Below are positions 22,430 through 33,699 of a stretch of 64,000 bases of DNA, one piece after another; within the stretch, counting starts at the first letter, position 1, and each line of letters opens with the position of its first letter. The translations under genes and the position numbers were made by a program. The notes under the pieces were generated by a model. The model did not search any database and was not told where the DNA came from. It saw nothing but the letters and a program-made list of their open reading frames with translations. Source of the DNA: Microvelia longipes (lineage: Eukaryota > Arthropoda > Insecta > Hemiptera > Veliidae); the NCBI GenBank assembly GCA_018340805.1, contig JACMZG010001913.1, positions 42,333,261 to 42,397,260 on the forward strand, written 5' to 3'.

Positions 22430-23735
22430 ATTTTGTCGATGCTCTCAATTGATTGAAAGTTAGTTTTCTATGCCTTTTGGAAGAAGTTGGTTTACTGAAC
22501 ACTAGATTAAGCTCTTAGTTTGGAGTACTAAGACCTTCTTTTACAGTGTGCACAGATTGTTCAGCGAACTCTTAAGAGCAGTTCTTTTTAGGATTCTACA
22601 CCGATATATTGTTCATAGATACTTTTGAATTAATCCCCTGATCACAATTCATATTCTGTAGTCGCAGCCACTAATTGCCCACTGAAAATTATAATTAATG
22701 GCAAGGAAATGGTGTTTTTCAGTACGGTGATTGATCTTAAACATCTACAATAGATCATATGTTGATTTATTATATAATATTATTTAAAATGTGGATCCTT
22801 TGGACTGTTCTCTCTCGTTAAACTCTTAATAGTGTTTGAATTACAAGTGCCTCTGAAAAGTTTCATGAACTTCTGTGTTCATGTAGTTTCTGATAAGTTC
22901 TTTTGACTGATTGTGTCCGTTCATGTAAGGTAAATGAACTCTGAGATGGCTAGGTATGTTTTCTCAATACAAGCTTTACTTGTACTTTATGGACAAGTGA
23001 CAAGTAAGCTATTATTGTTAATCTATCATATTTGTTGTATCTCTTCTTAAAGATAGTGTTGCTAATTACTAGGTATCGTTTGTTAGTTGTCTTCCTGGTC
23101 TAGGCAATGTTGTGTGACCTTTGTGATAAGGAAGAAATCTACAAGTGTTATTTACATTTATAATTAAAATGAGTGCCTTATCAGTTTTTAATAACTGATT
23201 ACTGTATTTTGTTGTGTAACTACAAGGATCATTAGTGCAGGTCACGTGTTAACTCCTAAATTTTGGATATTTATGACTGTAGCGTAATGGGGGGGGGACT
23301 ATAGTTAAGTCAGGAAACGGGATCGTGGACAACCGGACGAAATAGATATTTCAATTGAAGCTTTTACGAGGCTGGTAAAGGGTGGAAGGCGATAATTAAA
23401 GCCATTTTGATGTGCCGCGGATAGAGAACAATATAAACATAAATTAAATATTAATTAATCAAACCAAACTTAACTAAATACTTCATATACCAGAGAGGAG
23501 GAAACGCTGGGGCCGGACTCGAGATAGACTGCCGATTCCCGGGATTTCGCACAACTTTAGCATCTCCGGGACAGGACTACCAACAATATTGTCAACAAAT
23601 TTGTACAACAATACTAACAACAAAATTGTCAACAAAATGCTGAAAAGGCGGAAGGACACCACAAGGATCAAAACAGAGTTCTAAATAAATACCTACAATG
23701 CATTGAAAACCCCTTGAGTCCCCCTTTACATCACA
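22430..23735. other. ENT intron 1, no gene seen
   Basis: AT-rich, with G runs near 23290. The minus-strand open frame 23483-23671 has no recognisable domain. Confidence 0.4.
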
Positions 23736-23745
23736 TGACTTATCC

Positions 23746-24065
23746 CATAAAGATTTATTACTAAAGAGGCCCTATTGGTTAAATTTTGACACATCGGACA
23801 AGTAACCTGACCACATTCGACTATCAATAATCAAATGAACTGAACAAAGTTACGGCGAATTATATAGTAGAACTCTGAAAATATAAATTAAAATACAAAC
23901 AATGTGCAGGAAGCCGAAAAACATTGATTTCTTATAACCTAAACTTACTCTTAGAAGACGTTTCAATGAGGTTACACAGAGCACCTGAGAGCCCCAAAAA
24001 TAATGTTTCAGGACTCTCAATGTATTAAGATATGCTATGCCCCCTCTATAGTATATATCTCTATG
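23746..24065. mobile_element. 320-bp TIR element with 8-bp target duplication, copy 1
   Basis: The left end CATAAAGATTTATTACTAAA and the right end (inverted) CATAGAGATATATACTATAG are imperfect terminal inverted repeats. The element is flanked by ACTTATCC at 23738-23745 and 24066-24073, an 8-bp direct duplication. Such a duplication fits hAT-type or other 8-bp-duplicating DNA transposons (family knowledge). The internal words GTAACCTGACC and ATGATGTTTCAGG are shared with copies 2 and 3. No transposase is encoded; the minus-strand open frame 23850-24146 is incidental. Confidence 0.85.
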
Positions 24066-24263
24066 ACTTATCCACCGAAACCCGTGGGAATAGGATTTGC
24101 TTTGAACTGTAATTAGGTCTGAGCTATGTCCAAATTTCCCGTACATAGGTTTAATGTAAGTCGACTCCTATGTAGTGGAAATGATGTAATCAGCGATGAC
24201 ACTTTATTTACATCATCAGAGCCGTTACCTCTTCACCTGTGTATAAGGTCTTAGCTTAAGGAA

Positions 24264-24579
24264 TAGAGATATTATTACTAGAGAGGCCCTATATGTTCAA
24301 TTTTGAAACATCGAAAAAGTAACCTGACCGTATTCATTTATAATTATGAGCAAATAATCAGTACAAAATTCGAGTAACTTATTCAGTATAACGTTAAAAA
24401 TACAAATCAAAACACGATTAATGTGTGGGAAGCCGAGAACAATTTATTTATTATAACATTAACTCACTCTTGAAGGTGGTTTTAATAAGGTTACACACAG
24501 CCCCTGAGAGCCCCAAAATGATGTTTCAGGCCTCGCTATGTATCGAGATCGGCTATGGCCCCTCTAGTATATATCTCTA
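24264..24579. mobile_element. 320-bp TIR element, copy 2
   Basis: It starts TAGAGATATTATTACTAGAG and ends CCTCTAGTATATATCTCTA. The internal order is the same as copy 1 (GTAACCTGACC, AATGTGTGGGAAGCCGAGAA, ATGATGTTTCAGGCCT). It lies about 200 bases from copy 1 in the same orientation. No clean target duplication was read. Confidence 0.8.
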
Positions 24580-24704
24580 ACTTCATACTTTTTTTAACTC
24601 ATTACTTACTTTAGTCTGACCAAGAAGTTATTCATTTATTATTGATAAGAATTCCATCTATTGAAATAAAACATAGTCTCCCTACGAATGATATAAGTTT
24701 GACT

Positions 24705-24877
24705 TAGCCATCTTTTAATCTTTACAGATCCATCAGTGCCGGCGAGCAGCGAAGAAATGAGCCAGGAGACAGCAGTTACAGTTAGAAACCTCGAGACAAA
24801 ACTGTAACTCTTGACTCTTTTTTTCGCTGCTTGCCGGCACCGATGATGATCTGTTAAGATTGAAAGCTGTCTATGTA
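24705..24877. repeat. Small foldback around CGCTGC-GCCGGCAC
   Basis: AATCTTTACAGATCCATCAG plus TGCCGGCGAGCAGCGAA is mirrored by TTCGCTGCTTGCCGGCA plus GATGATCTGTTAAGATT. Arms are about 60 bases with a short centre. It is probably a MITE; no second copy was found in the window. Confidence 0.7.
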
Positions 24878-25056
24878 TCTTTAGAACAGAGACTGTGTTT
24901 TATTTCATTACTTGCAACTCCACAACTTATTTCTCCTTATTTCATTTAAATCCTAATTCCCTGTCCTAATTTTTATTATAAGCTTAATTTATCGGTAGCA
25001 CCTTCTGGAACATTTGGCTAGCTACGGCCATGCTTTATTTTCTATTAAGGACTTTT

Positions 25057-25525
25057 ACTTTTCATCATTTATACCATAGGTATATAGGAAAAGTGATGTG
25101 CTTGCAAAAAATCCAAAACTGGGATATCACCTGAATCATCCGTTTTTGGTGTTTTAATCCTCCTAAGTGTTTTTCACAAAGTTGTCTGTTAGTGGTGTGT
25201 CTGTTATCATCTTAGCTCCTGTTAGCTCTGATATCATGTTAGCAGCTCTGTTATCATCTTAGCTCCTGTTAGCTCTTTTATCATCTTAGCTCCTGTTAGC
25301 TCTGTTATCATCTTAGCTCATGTTACCTCTGTTATCATCTCATCAGCTTATTTATACTAGAGAGTTAAAACTTGGTGCAAAAATCAACGGGAAATGATGA
25401 CCCGACAAAAATTCCGATAATTCGGTTTTTATATTCTTAGGATAAGCGAATCGAGTCCGGAGTTGTGAGGGTGAGCGTAGGGAATCTCATCTGGTGAGGT
25501 AAAGTTTCGAGGTACCTTGTACCGG
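25057..25525 (-). mobile_element. HINE-like dispersed repeat, copy F (full length, minus strand)
   Basis: On the minus strand it starts CCGGTACAAGGTACCTCGAA (right edge about 25525), passes through the family body, and ends with the TATACCTATGGTATA hairpin and ATGATGAAAAGT (left edge 25057). Between them is a private tandem expansion of GATGATAACAGAGCTAACA-like units (about 25195-25345), replacing the ACAC microsatellite of other copies. Confidence 0.7.
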
Positions 25526-25954
25526 TTTTTTAAAGTTTTTTAACTGTATTGCTCCTTTTATACCTTTGATGTTTTGAAGTGGTACTTTGAGAATTAGCCA
25601 ATACAATACAAGATTGTTAAAGAAAGTAAGTTTATTGTTCGTTTGAATAGCATTATTGTAAAGGAACTGGTTTTATTCTCTTGATCGTTGGATAGGGGAC
25701 CTACGTAACACCTGTCTTTGCCAATACTCGGAAAGCAACTGTCGTGGCTACTACGCTTCGCAAATCATTGCGGAAGTGAGACCTCTATGAAAAGCCCACT
25801 ACAACGAACACGTAGCTTGTTTAAGGAGCTACTAATAGGCAGAATTATAAGAGGGTTTAGAGACGCCTAACATATCATTTCTTTCGCTGAAATATAACAT
25901 TATTAAAAACTTAATGAGACGATTAATAACCACCGTTATATCCTTTTTACTACT

Positions 25955-26145
25955 GGCTGTCTCTATAGTATAACACTTGATTATAATAGGTTTACAGCGT
26001 GGGAAAATAATTTGAGTGAGCCAATCACGTACTCCTTGGTCCTGGATATTAAAGCACGTTCACAAATTCATATTGGTACAACGTCATTGGTTCCTTAACA
26101 CTAGTTTCCCACGCTGTCAACTGATTATAACCGTGTGTCAGACAG
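25955..26145. mobile_element. ~190-bp foldback related to the 0.9-kb TIR family
   Basis: The inverted arms are TTGATTATAATAGGTTTACA plus GCGTGGGAAA on the left and TTTCCCACGC plus TGTCAACTGATTATAACCG on the right. The right arm (inverted: ACACACGGTTATAATCAG, then TTGACAGCGTGG) closely resembles the terminus of 29957-30847 (ACACACGGCTAAAAT, TTGACA). It may be a short deletion derivative or a related MITE. Confidence 0.65.
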
Positions 26146-26318
26146 CAAGAGACTAATAATATTAGAGGGAGGATACAACAGTTCTTATAATTCATTGGGT
26201 AGCTAGGTGCCGTAACGGTACATTGGTGACGTCATTTTTTTTATTTTTCATAATAATTACAATTTCACGTATTTATTACATTATATTTCGACTATTTTGT
26301 TTTAAATCTAGTAAAATG

Positions 26319-26743
26319 ACACAATATAATTGTGCGAGAGACACCTAGGAAATGTAACAAGCAAAAAGCAATGCTACATCTGGGAACTGTTCCATCATTC
26401 GACATTCGTCATCATTGATGGCTCGACATAATGTCATGTCCCACTCTGTTTCCTTACGTCTAACTCATCAGGGCGCCGACAGAGCCTGAACTCACTCTGA
26501 CCTTTAATTAATTCCTAAGAATATAATGTGAAGTACTTACCAGAGACGAGCGGTGCTCTCTTACCGCCATCAAGCAAAACATATATCATCTGATGCTACC
26601 GAGTTTTGCAAAACATGAATAGTTGACACAATATAATTGTGTCAATTAGATGTAGCATTGCTTTTTGCTTTAATTGTGTCTCTCGCACAATTATATTGTG
26701 TCAACTATTCATGTTTTGCAAAACTCGGTAGTATCAGATGATA
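26319..26743. mobile_element. ~425-bp inverted-repeat element with a perfect-looking hairpin
   Basis: It begins ACACAATATAATTGTGCGAG and contains the words AGACACCTAGGAAATGTA, GGGAACTGTTCCATCATTC and GGGCGCCGACAGAG, shared with 1200-1690 and 45886-46290. Its right third, 26589-26743, is a hairpin with arms of about 55 bases (ACCGAGTTTTGCAAAACATG and its complement). It is flanked by an 11-bp direct repeat, CTAGTAAAATG, at 26308-26318 and 26744-26754. The two outer ends are not each other's complement, so the element may be internally rearranged. Confidence 0.75.
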
Positions 26744-27039
26744 CTAGTAAAATGAATTTAAAATAAGTTTTAATTATCTATTGCATGTATTCTTTAATTG
26801 TCTGTGTTGAATAAAGTGGTTTAATGTGGCATCACTGAAAAATGTACGCCGTTTGTAGAGTGTGTGCCTTACTAGGGGTTGTAGAGGGGTGGAGGAGTAT
26901 CTAGCCTCTCTCTAGGGAGACTATAGTAGGGGTAAGTACAGTTAGGGCACCTATGGAAACTGTCTCACTTCCAGACCCCTTATCACTGTGTTAATCGGGT
27001 ATCCCTCTAATAGTTTTAAGTCTCTTTGGTCATACAATT

Positions 27040-27244
27040 GCTCAAACTGAACTGTGTCCAGTTTTTTTACGCGATGTGTTTTCACTGTCGATCCCTCAAT
27101 GCTTGCCACAGGGAAAGAGAAACGTCGGATTCATCTTCCACATTAACGCAGTTACTACAAGACCGAAATCTGATCTTATCACAAGTCAGATGTGTTCTTG
27201 TGAAAGATGATCTGTCACAAGAATTGGCAAGAAAAACAATATAA
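27040..27244 (+). other. Short open frame after a CCACAG acceptor-like site, unrecognised
   Basis: After TGCTTGCCACAG at about 27100-27111, a frame reads RETSDSSSTLTQLLQDRN and ends LARKTI at TAA (27242-27244). It has a coding-like feel but no domain, no upstream partner exon and no conserved motif that I can name. It could be a decayed gene fragment or chance. Confidence 0.15.
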
Positions 27245-27846
27245 ACTACCTTTGTCTAACTTGATTTATAATTAAATTGTTTATAGTACTTATTACGTTA
27301 ACTACTGACATTTAATTTATATGTTAACTTAAACAATAGCTACGGTAGTGATCACGTCTTGTTTTATTTTAATGATAAAACACATTTATACTCGGAAAAA
27401 AGATAAGCTTATGTATTTGGCGGGAACGATAAGAGACCACATGTGATTATAGCGGGATAGTTGGGGTAAACTGGTTTGCACTGTGCAGAAACTCTGATCC
27501 CATCTGTCGAGTAAATAAGGAACTACAGTCATTTTTTAAATTAATTATACATGTTAATAAAAGATAGCGTTACGAGTATCATTTCGTTGTAATTTTTTTT
27601 TTTCATCAGATATAATATATACAGAATATAATATATATAATATAATATAATATACAGTATAATATAATAATAATATATAATATAATATACAGAATATTCC
27701 TTGCCTGGTATAAACCTTTACCTATGTACTGTTATAACTTTGAGAAGTTAATTGCTAAACTCTGACTGGTTTTATTATTCTACAAATTGTCTGACTTTGA
27801 ACTTTCTTAGACACATCTAACTGCAATACCCTTCGTATCATTACCT

Positions 27847-28137
27847 TAGAGATATATTACTAGAGGAGCCCTATTGGGTTAATTTTTAAACATTGAAAAA
27901 GTAACCTGACCACCTTCGACTACCAATAAAATCAAATGAACAAATTTATAGTAACTTATGTAGTAGAAAGTTTAAAATACTAATCAAAACACAAACAATG
28001 TGCGAGAAGCCGAAAACAATTGATTTATTATAACCTTAACTCACTCTTGGAAGAGGTGAATAAGGTTACCCAGAGCCCTCGAGAGTCCCAAAATGATGTT
28101 TCAGGCCTCTCAGTGTAATGAGATAGGTTATGCCCAT
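27847..28137. mobile_element. 320-bp TIR element, copy 3 (right end lost)
   Basis: It starts TAGAGATATATTACTAGAGG and follows the family order (GTAACCTGACCACC, AATGTGCGAGAAGCCGAAAA, ATGATGTTTCAGGCCT). It breaks near 28137 before the expected CTAGTATATATCTCTA end. Confidence 0.75.
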
Positions 28138-28507
28138 CCATAACCTATTTTCCATTATAATAATATAATATGATATTGTATTATATTATAGGTTATTGTA
28201 TTGTATAACTAATAATTTTTCTTATATGTATGCTTAGGATTATTTAAATACATTTATAAAATTCCCCCATAGCTCAAAAGAATTCTCCTTTAATGTGTGC
28301 AAAAAACTTTATTCGTAAAAATATAAACGTGTTATTAAAATATAATAAATAAAGGATATATTAAAAAAAAGTTTCTACCATTATTAATACGATTATTCTT
28401 GATTACCTGAATACCATTTAAAGTATTTGGATCTTTAAAAGCCCGTTAGTACAATTTTAAAAGTCTAGATCGAATTTTAAATTGATGTTTAAGTATTTGT
28501 TGCTCTA

Positions 28508-28930
28508 TTTTTTTTTTTTTTTTTTTTTTCTTTTGTTAAAACTTTATTGATTAAAAGTAAAATACAATTCAAATAAAAACTACAAAAAAAATTGAATATA
28601 GCAATTTGTAAAAGTAAAAGCTACCTCTCACTGGAGGCAAAGCCTGAGTTGTGAGAGGGAGTCCTTTCAAGTTATTTTAGAGTTTAAAGCTTTGAAAAAT
28701 ATACTGTGGTAAGCTGATATAGATAAACATATGTAGAGATAAATAGTATAGTAAATAAACAAAATATGAAAAAAAAAAAATAGATTAGAGTGTAATGCAA
28801 AAACTAATTATTAATGATAAGTAAGGTTTAGTCTGATTGTAAAAAACAAATAAAAATAAATAAATGAATTAATTAAAAAAAAAAAATAATTTCGAAATAA
28901 GCTTTTGATATGATGACCTATGAACCAGAA
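28508..28930 (-). mobile_element. Probable 5'-truncated LINE 3' end (minus strand)
   Basis: A run of about 22 T at 28508-28529 would be the poly(A) tail on the minus strand. The following AT-rich segment contains TCACTGGAGGCAAAGCCTGAG and GTGAGAGGGAG. It is laid out like the LINE tail at 39709-40240, which also has a short GC-richer island shortly after the T run. No coding part remains. Confidence 0.4.
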
Positions 28931-28994
28931 ATCTTGACACCATGATCTTTCAGACATACCATCTTTCTATTTTAAGTTACTTTGATATTAGCTT

Positions 28995-29545
28995 CTCTGA
29001 ATGGTACCCTACCATCCTACGAAGATAACTCGTAAATGAGTACTCTATCCAATCGAAGATACCTCGTGAATGAGTACCCTACCATCCTATCGAAGATAAC
29101 TCGTAAATGAGTACTCTATCCATCCAATCGAAGATACCTTGTGAATGAGTACCCTACCATCCTATCGAAGATAACTCGTAAATGAGTACTCTATTCATCC
29201 AATCGAAGATACCTCGTGAATGAGTACCCTACCATCCTATCGAAGATAACTCGTAAATGAGTACTCTATTCATCCAATCGAAGATACCTCGTGAATAGTA
29301 CCCTACCATCCTATCGAAGATAACTCGTAAATGAGTACTCTATTCATCCAATCGAAGATACCTCGTGAATGAGTACCCTACCATCCTATCGAAGATAACT
29401 CGTAAATGAGTACTCTATCCATCCAATCGAAGATACCTCGTGAATGAGTACCCTACATCTATCGAGATAAACTCGTAAATGAGTACTCTATTCATCCAAT
29501 CGAAGATACCTCGTGAATGAATACCCTATTCCTCCAATCGAATAA
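28995..29545. repeat. ~75-bp higher-order minisatellite
   Basis: Alternating units GAAGATAACTCGTAAATGAG and GAAGATACCTCGTGAATGAG are joined by TACCCTACCATCCTATC or TACTCTATCCATCCAATC. Two related units of about 37 bases make one repeat of about 75 bases, present roughly seven times. Small deletions near 29450 look like array slippage. Confidence 0.9.
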
Positions 29546-29956
29546 TACGTCGTGAATCAATACTCTTATAATATCTTAGTAATAGTTCTAATAATTATTA
29601 ACACACATTATTATCCAAGCATGATCAACTCATCACTTTATTACCATAGTAACGTTTGACATTACATAAACAACAGTGTTACCTAATTAAATATAAATAA
29701 TACAAAACTATAAATTAATACATGACAACTCTAACCCTCCAATCGAAGATATCTTGGTTAATTTAGCAAGTTACTAATTCTTAGGGTATTTTCAAAGAAT
29801 AGATGAGCTTATGAGGTTGGGTTTTATGGATGAGGTAGGGTTAGGGGATGGATTATTTGAAAAGGGGGGACTCATTGATGCTGACATTTTATTATCATTA
29901 GTTCCGGGTTTGTGGATTGTCATAGCATCAAGCAAATCAAGCTGTTTTGACTATAA

Positions 29957-30847
29957 TACGACACACGGCTAAAATTGACACCCCCGCCAAAATCTCAATG
30001 CTTTCAACCATCTTTTTTATAAAAAAATCCCTTCTTTTATGTAACAAAAAAAATCCCTACTCTGGCAACACTGAAAGTCAGGTTATGTTTTGACTTTTAT
30101 TATTTGATATCGTATTTTTTTATTTTTAAAAATTATTTATTTACTTTTTAAGAAGGAATATTGTTGTATCTTATAAAATCCAACTAAGTGTTGCTTTAAT
30201 TTGTTCGTAAGTATGAATTAAGTGGAGTTAAAGTTGTTAATTACGTAATGCTATGGATCATAATAGTTCTTTGATAAAAGTTTGACGATTTAAATAAATT
30301 GTCAGCTATAATTACATTTTTCCAAAACAAACTGCTTTTTTGGGTCAAGTTTGTATAATTGAATGCGTAGTGTTTCATATTATAAAAATAATATGACACA
30401 ATATGCATTCAAGACTTAAAAAAGTCAAGACTGTCATTTATTGAAAGACATGGCATTTTCAAAAAAAATGCTGTCTTTGGTTGACAGAGCACAAACCTGC
30501 GCTGTACTCAAATAGCAAGAAATGCTTGAAGAATACATCAATGTCCAAGCGTCAAATATAGGCACTCAGATCATATTACAACTTCGCAATAATTGAATGA
30601 ATTGAACAGATTGGAATGAAACGAAACGAAATCAAACAGATCAATGAGCACAATAAATGCGACGCGAGGTTTCAAATATTTACAACCAGTGTTGCCTTTT
30701 TATGATTTTATTTACGAAAAAGGTATTTTTTTATACCGAGGTTGGCATGAGGTGGAGGGGGAAAGAGCGGGGTCGGTCTGAACCAATATAATTCTTTCCC
30801 TCACAGATTTTTGGCGCGCTGTCAATTGATTTTAGCCGTGTGTCGTA
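29957..30847. mobile_element. 0.9-kb TIR element with 6-bp target duplication, copy 1
   Basis: The ends are TACGACACACGGCTAAAAT and ATTTTAGCCGTGTGTCGTA. It is flanked by CTATAA at 29951-29956 and 30848-30853. The outside sequence TTTTGACTATAATACTTTTG matches the uninterrupted family word TTTTGACTAATAAATTTG near 42030, so the empty site can be inferred and the element sits inside the second HINE-like family. It is about 891 bp and has no open frame of useful length. A 6-bp duplication with TA-starting ends would fit IS3EU- or Dada-type transposons, but this assignment is uncertain. Confidence 0.88.
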
Positions 30848-31181
30848 CTATAATACTTTTGAAAATTCGTTTATATCGTGGCAGTATGCCACTTTTATAT
30901 AAACCAGTAATATGACAAACTGATAAACTACAACGCCTCTTGGTCGCAAGGCGTCCAAGAGGCTGATGGCTTCTTGTTTTAAAATTAGGTGTAACACAGA
31001 CACTACATTGTACACTCATTGAAATACATCCTTCTAATTGTGCCACTATAATAATGCTAGAAGTGCTTTAATGGAATCTCTTTTTTTAATTATACTACAG
31101 GATTACAAATTATTTCAATAATGATTTAAAATTATTGACAGACGACTATACAGACGACTATAAATGTCATTTAACTTCAAC

Positions 31182-31674
31182 TATAAGGCACGGTCGAATA
31201 TCCACGGCCTTCTAGAACGCTGGATCACCAACAAACTTTTTTTATAACTTTTTTTTCCAAAATTTTCAGTAATTAGCCGGATTTGTGATAAACGAAGCCT
31301 ATTTCCGTAATCTGCACGCTCTTTTGGTTAATATCAAAGAGTATTTACATTCACTCAACGATTTATTTTTAATCTAACTTGGTACATACATAATACTGTT
31401 AGACGTCAATGTTATCTACCTGATTTGTGTTATATTTTGACATGTCATATTTGTTGACATTGACGTCTAACAGTAGTTATGTATGTACCAAGTTAGATTA
31501 AAAATAAATCGTTGAGTGAATGTAAATACTCTTTGATATTAAGCAAAAGAGCGTGCAGATTACGGAAATAGGCTTCATTTATCACAAATCCGGCTAATTA
31601 CTGAAAATTTAAAAAAAAAGTTTGTTGGTGATCCAACGTTCTAGAAAGCCGTGGATATTCGACCGCGCCTTATA
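31182..31674. mobile_element. 493-bp long-arm foldback
   Basis: The left arm starts TATAAGGCACGGTCGAATAT and the right arm ends ATATTCGACCGCGCCTTATA. The arms are about 220-225 bases and almost identical throughout, including TCACTCAACGATTTATTTTT and its complement. The spacer is about 40-50 bases. Nothing is coded. It would form a long intronic dsRNA hairpin when transcribed in either direction. Confidence 0.9.
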
Positions 31675-31929
31675 ACATTAAAATTAACATAATTAAAAAT
31701 ACAATTTAATGCTATTAATTATGTTACCGGTATTGTTCTCTCGAACAGTGCAGTTGATTAAACTCGTCAATTATTCTTTATTTATCTGCTTTAGCAGATA
31801 ATTGCTGTTCCATTAATGACATCATCTAGTTTTCTAAACAGTTGCTAAGTTGATCTTACTTAGTTTACAAAGTTTATTTTAGGACAGATTCGTTCACAAT
31901 AACAGCGACATTGAAAAATTGGGAAAGGA

Positions 31930-32110
31930 GTATCTTTGAACTTTTCCTGTTCAACAAATTCGAACTCGCTTCGCTTGTCTGTAGTATGTCATGACTATTC
32001 AAAACTTAATTTGTTATAACTTCGGTCTCGCTACGTTCGTCCTCATAATGCCATGATTAACCAAGCCTTGATGTGTTACTTTAGTACGGCTATGCTCTAC
32101 CTCAGGATTA
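31930..32110 (+). mobile_element. Fragment of HINE-like dispersed repeat
   Basis: GAACTTTTCCTGTTC, AACTCGCTTCGCTTGTC and TCTCGCTACGTTCGTCCTCA match the 5' body of the family. The terminal GGGTACC block and the 3' hairpin are missing. Confidence 0.5.
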
Positions 32111-32389
32111 TTGTGTAATAATATGTCTTATTGGGTAACAAAATGTCTTGTTATAAATTAAGAGTAGTTAAAACTTTAAAAAAAATTACCGTCATAGTTG
32201 CAGCATTTCAATAAGATAAAATATGAGAAATACGTTTTAATGTCATTTTATTTAGTTTTACTTCTATTGTAAGTTTTTAATTCTTTTATTCGTTTAATTT
32301 TTAATTCGTTTCGAACATGTCCATGCTCGAAACGTTGGCATTAGCCTTATCCTGATTCGTTCTTAAGTTATATTCTGAGGCAGATTCTG

Positions 32390-32392
<3 letters not shown>

Positions 32393-32463
<71 letters not shown>

Positions 32464-32473
32464 TTATATATAT
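32393..32473. repeat. (TA)n array
   Basis: About 80 bases of TA. A GC-richer 150-base segment (CACTTGCATGCTTTCGAGTG and GAAGGAAGG words) separates it from the next array. Confidence 0.9.
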
Positions 32474-32629
32474 TCCAACTAAATTAAAGATAAAAATTAA
32501 ATAGTACGACATTTAAAGGAATAAAAACTCACTTGCATGCTTTCGAGTGCGTCTACACCCTTCAATAGGCCGAGAGATACTGAAGTAGAACACGTGGAAG
32601 GAAGGATAAGGACGTAGAAGGAAGGGTAC

Positions 32630-32677
32630 TCTATATATATATATATTATAGGTATACTATATGTATAATTGTATATG

Positions 32678-32761
<84 letters not shown>

Positions 32762-32762
32762 T
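32630..32762. repeat. (TA)n array with shared downstream unit
   Basis: About 130 bases of TA-rich repeat, followed by CCACTCCCC, GACCTCAATCTCATAAGC and a GAAAATTAAGCTAAA word. These are similar to the units after 4373 and 60231. Confidence 0.8.
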
Positions 32763-33145
32763 CTTTGATCAGGTAGCTTCCACTCCCCGTTTCTATATGA
32801 CCTCAATCTCATAAGCTTAGTTTTTCTTTGAAAATTAAGCTAAATATTATCTGTCGGTCATCAATGTCCGATTTTGTACAAAATTTCGTCTCTTATGCGT
32901 GACTCTGAAATCTGAAATGATTTCCTTGGTTTCAGATTATTAGGGTGAACACATTACTTCCCCATTGTACCTGCAGTCGTTGGTATGGAAAAGTAAAAAA
33001 TTATCGGTTTATTAATTTTATTCAAATATCTTTGTATTGTGTTCTGTTGGATTGTAATCTAAATAAAGATCAACAAGTATCTTTCTTTTCTTCCTTCCTG
33101 TGTAACCTTCTGTGACTGTTATAATTATTAAAAATGCGTTCATTC

Positions 33146-33682
33146 CTTAGAATAATACTATATATAGAAGGAGCACTACTGATAACACGAAAGCCGGTTC
33201 ACTGGTGCACCTAAGTAATGCTGCCACCCTAACAATATACAATTTTCTAAAAAAAAGTTGGCAATACTTCCGGTTGCTGAATTATTATGTTCTATTATTA
33301 ATTAATGATTGATTATTCATAAAATACTAATATAAATATCGGTGCATTACAATATTTTAAGCATTTTAAATTGTAGTTTAACGTATTTATCAAAATTATA
33401 TACAAATAGTAGTCCTCGTCAACTAAATGTAGATTCTTGTATTCCGCCACCCTTTGCCATCTAAGACCAGTTTTATTAAATACTCTGCAGTGTTTTAAGT
33501 TATTATATTTGTGCTTTCGATCTTTCTTCATTAATAAGATATTTATGACAATATTTAAAATAATGTTTGTTGTCAGGTGGCAGCATTGCTTAGTTGCACC
33601 AGTCAACCGGCTTTCGTGTTATCAGTGGAATTACATTGTGTTTACGGTCCTGTGCCTCCTTCTATATATAGTATTATCTAAG
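33146..33682. mobile_element. 537-bp TIR element with 8-bp target duplication, copy 1
   Basis: The ends CTTAGAATAATACTATATAT and ATATATAGTATTATCTAAG are inverted repeats. Inverted similarity continues inward (GATAACACGAAAGCCGG and CCGGCTTTCGTGTTATC). It is flanked by GTTCATTC at 33138-33145 and 33683-33690, an 8-bp duplication consistent with hAT-like or similar insertion. No transposase; the open frames on both strands mirror each other because of the inverted arms. Confidence 0.92.
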
Positions 33683-33699
33683 GTTCATTCATTGATGTA

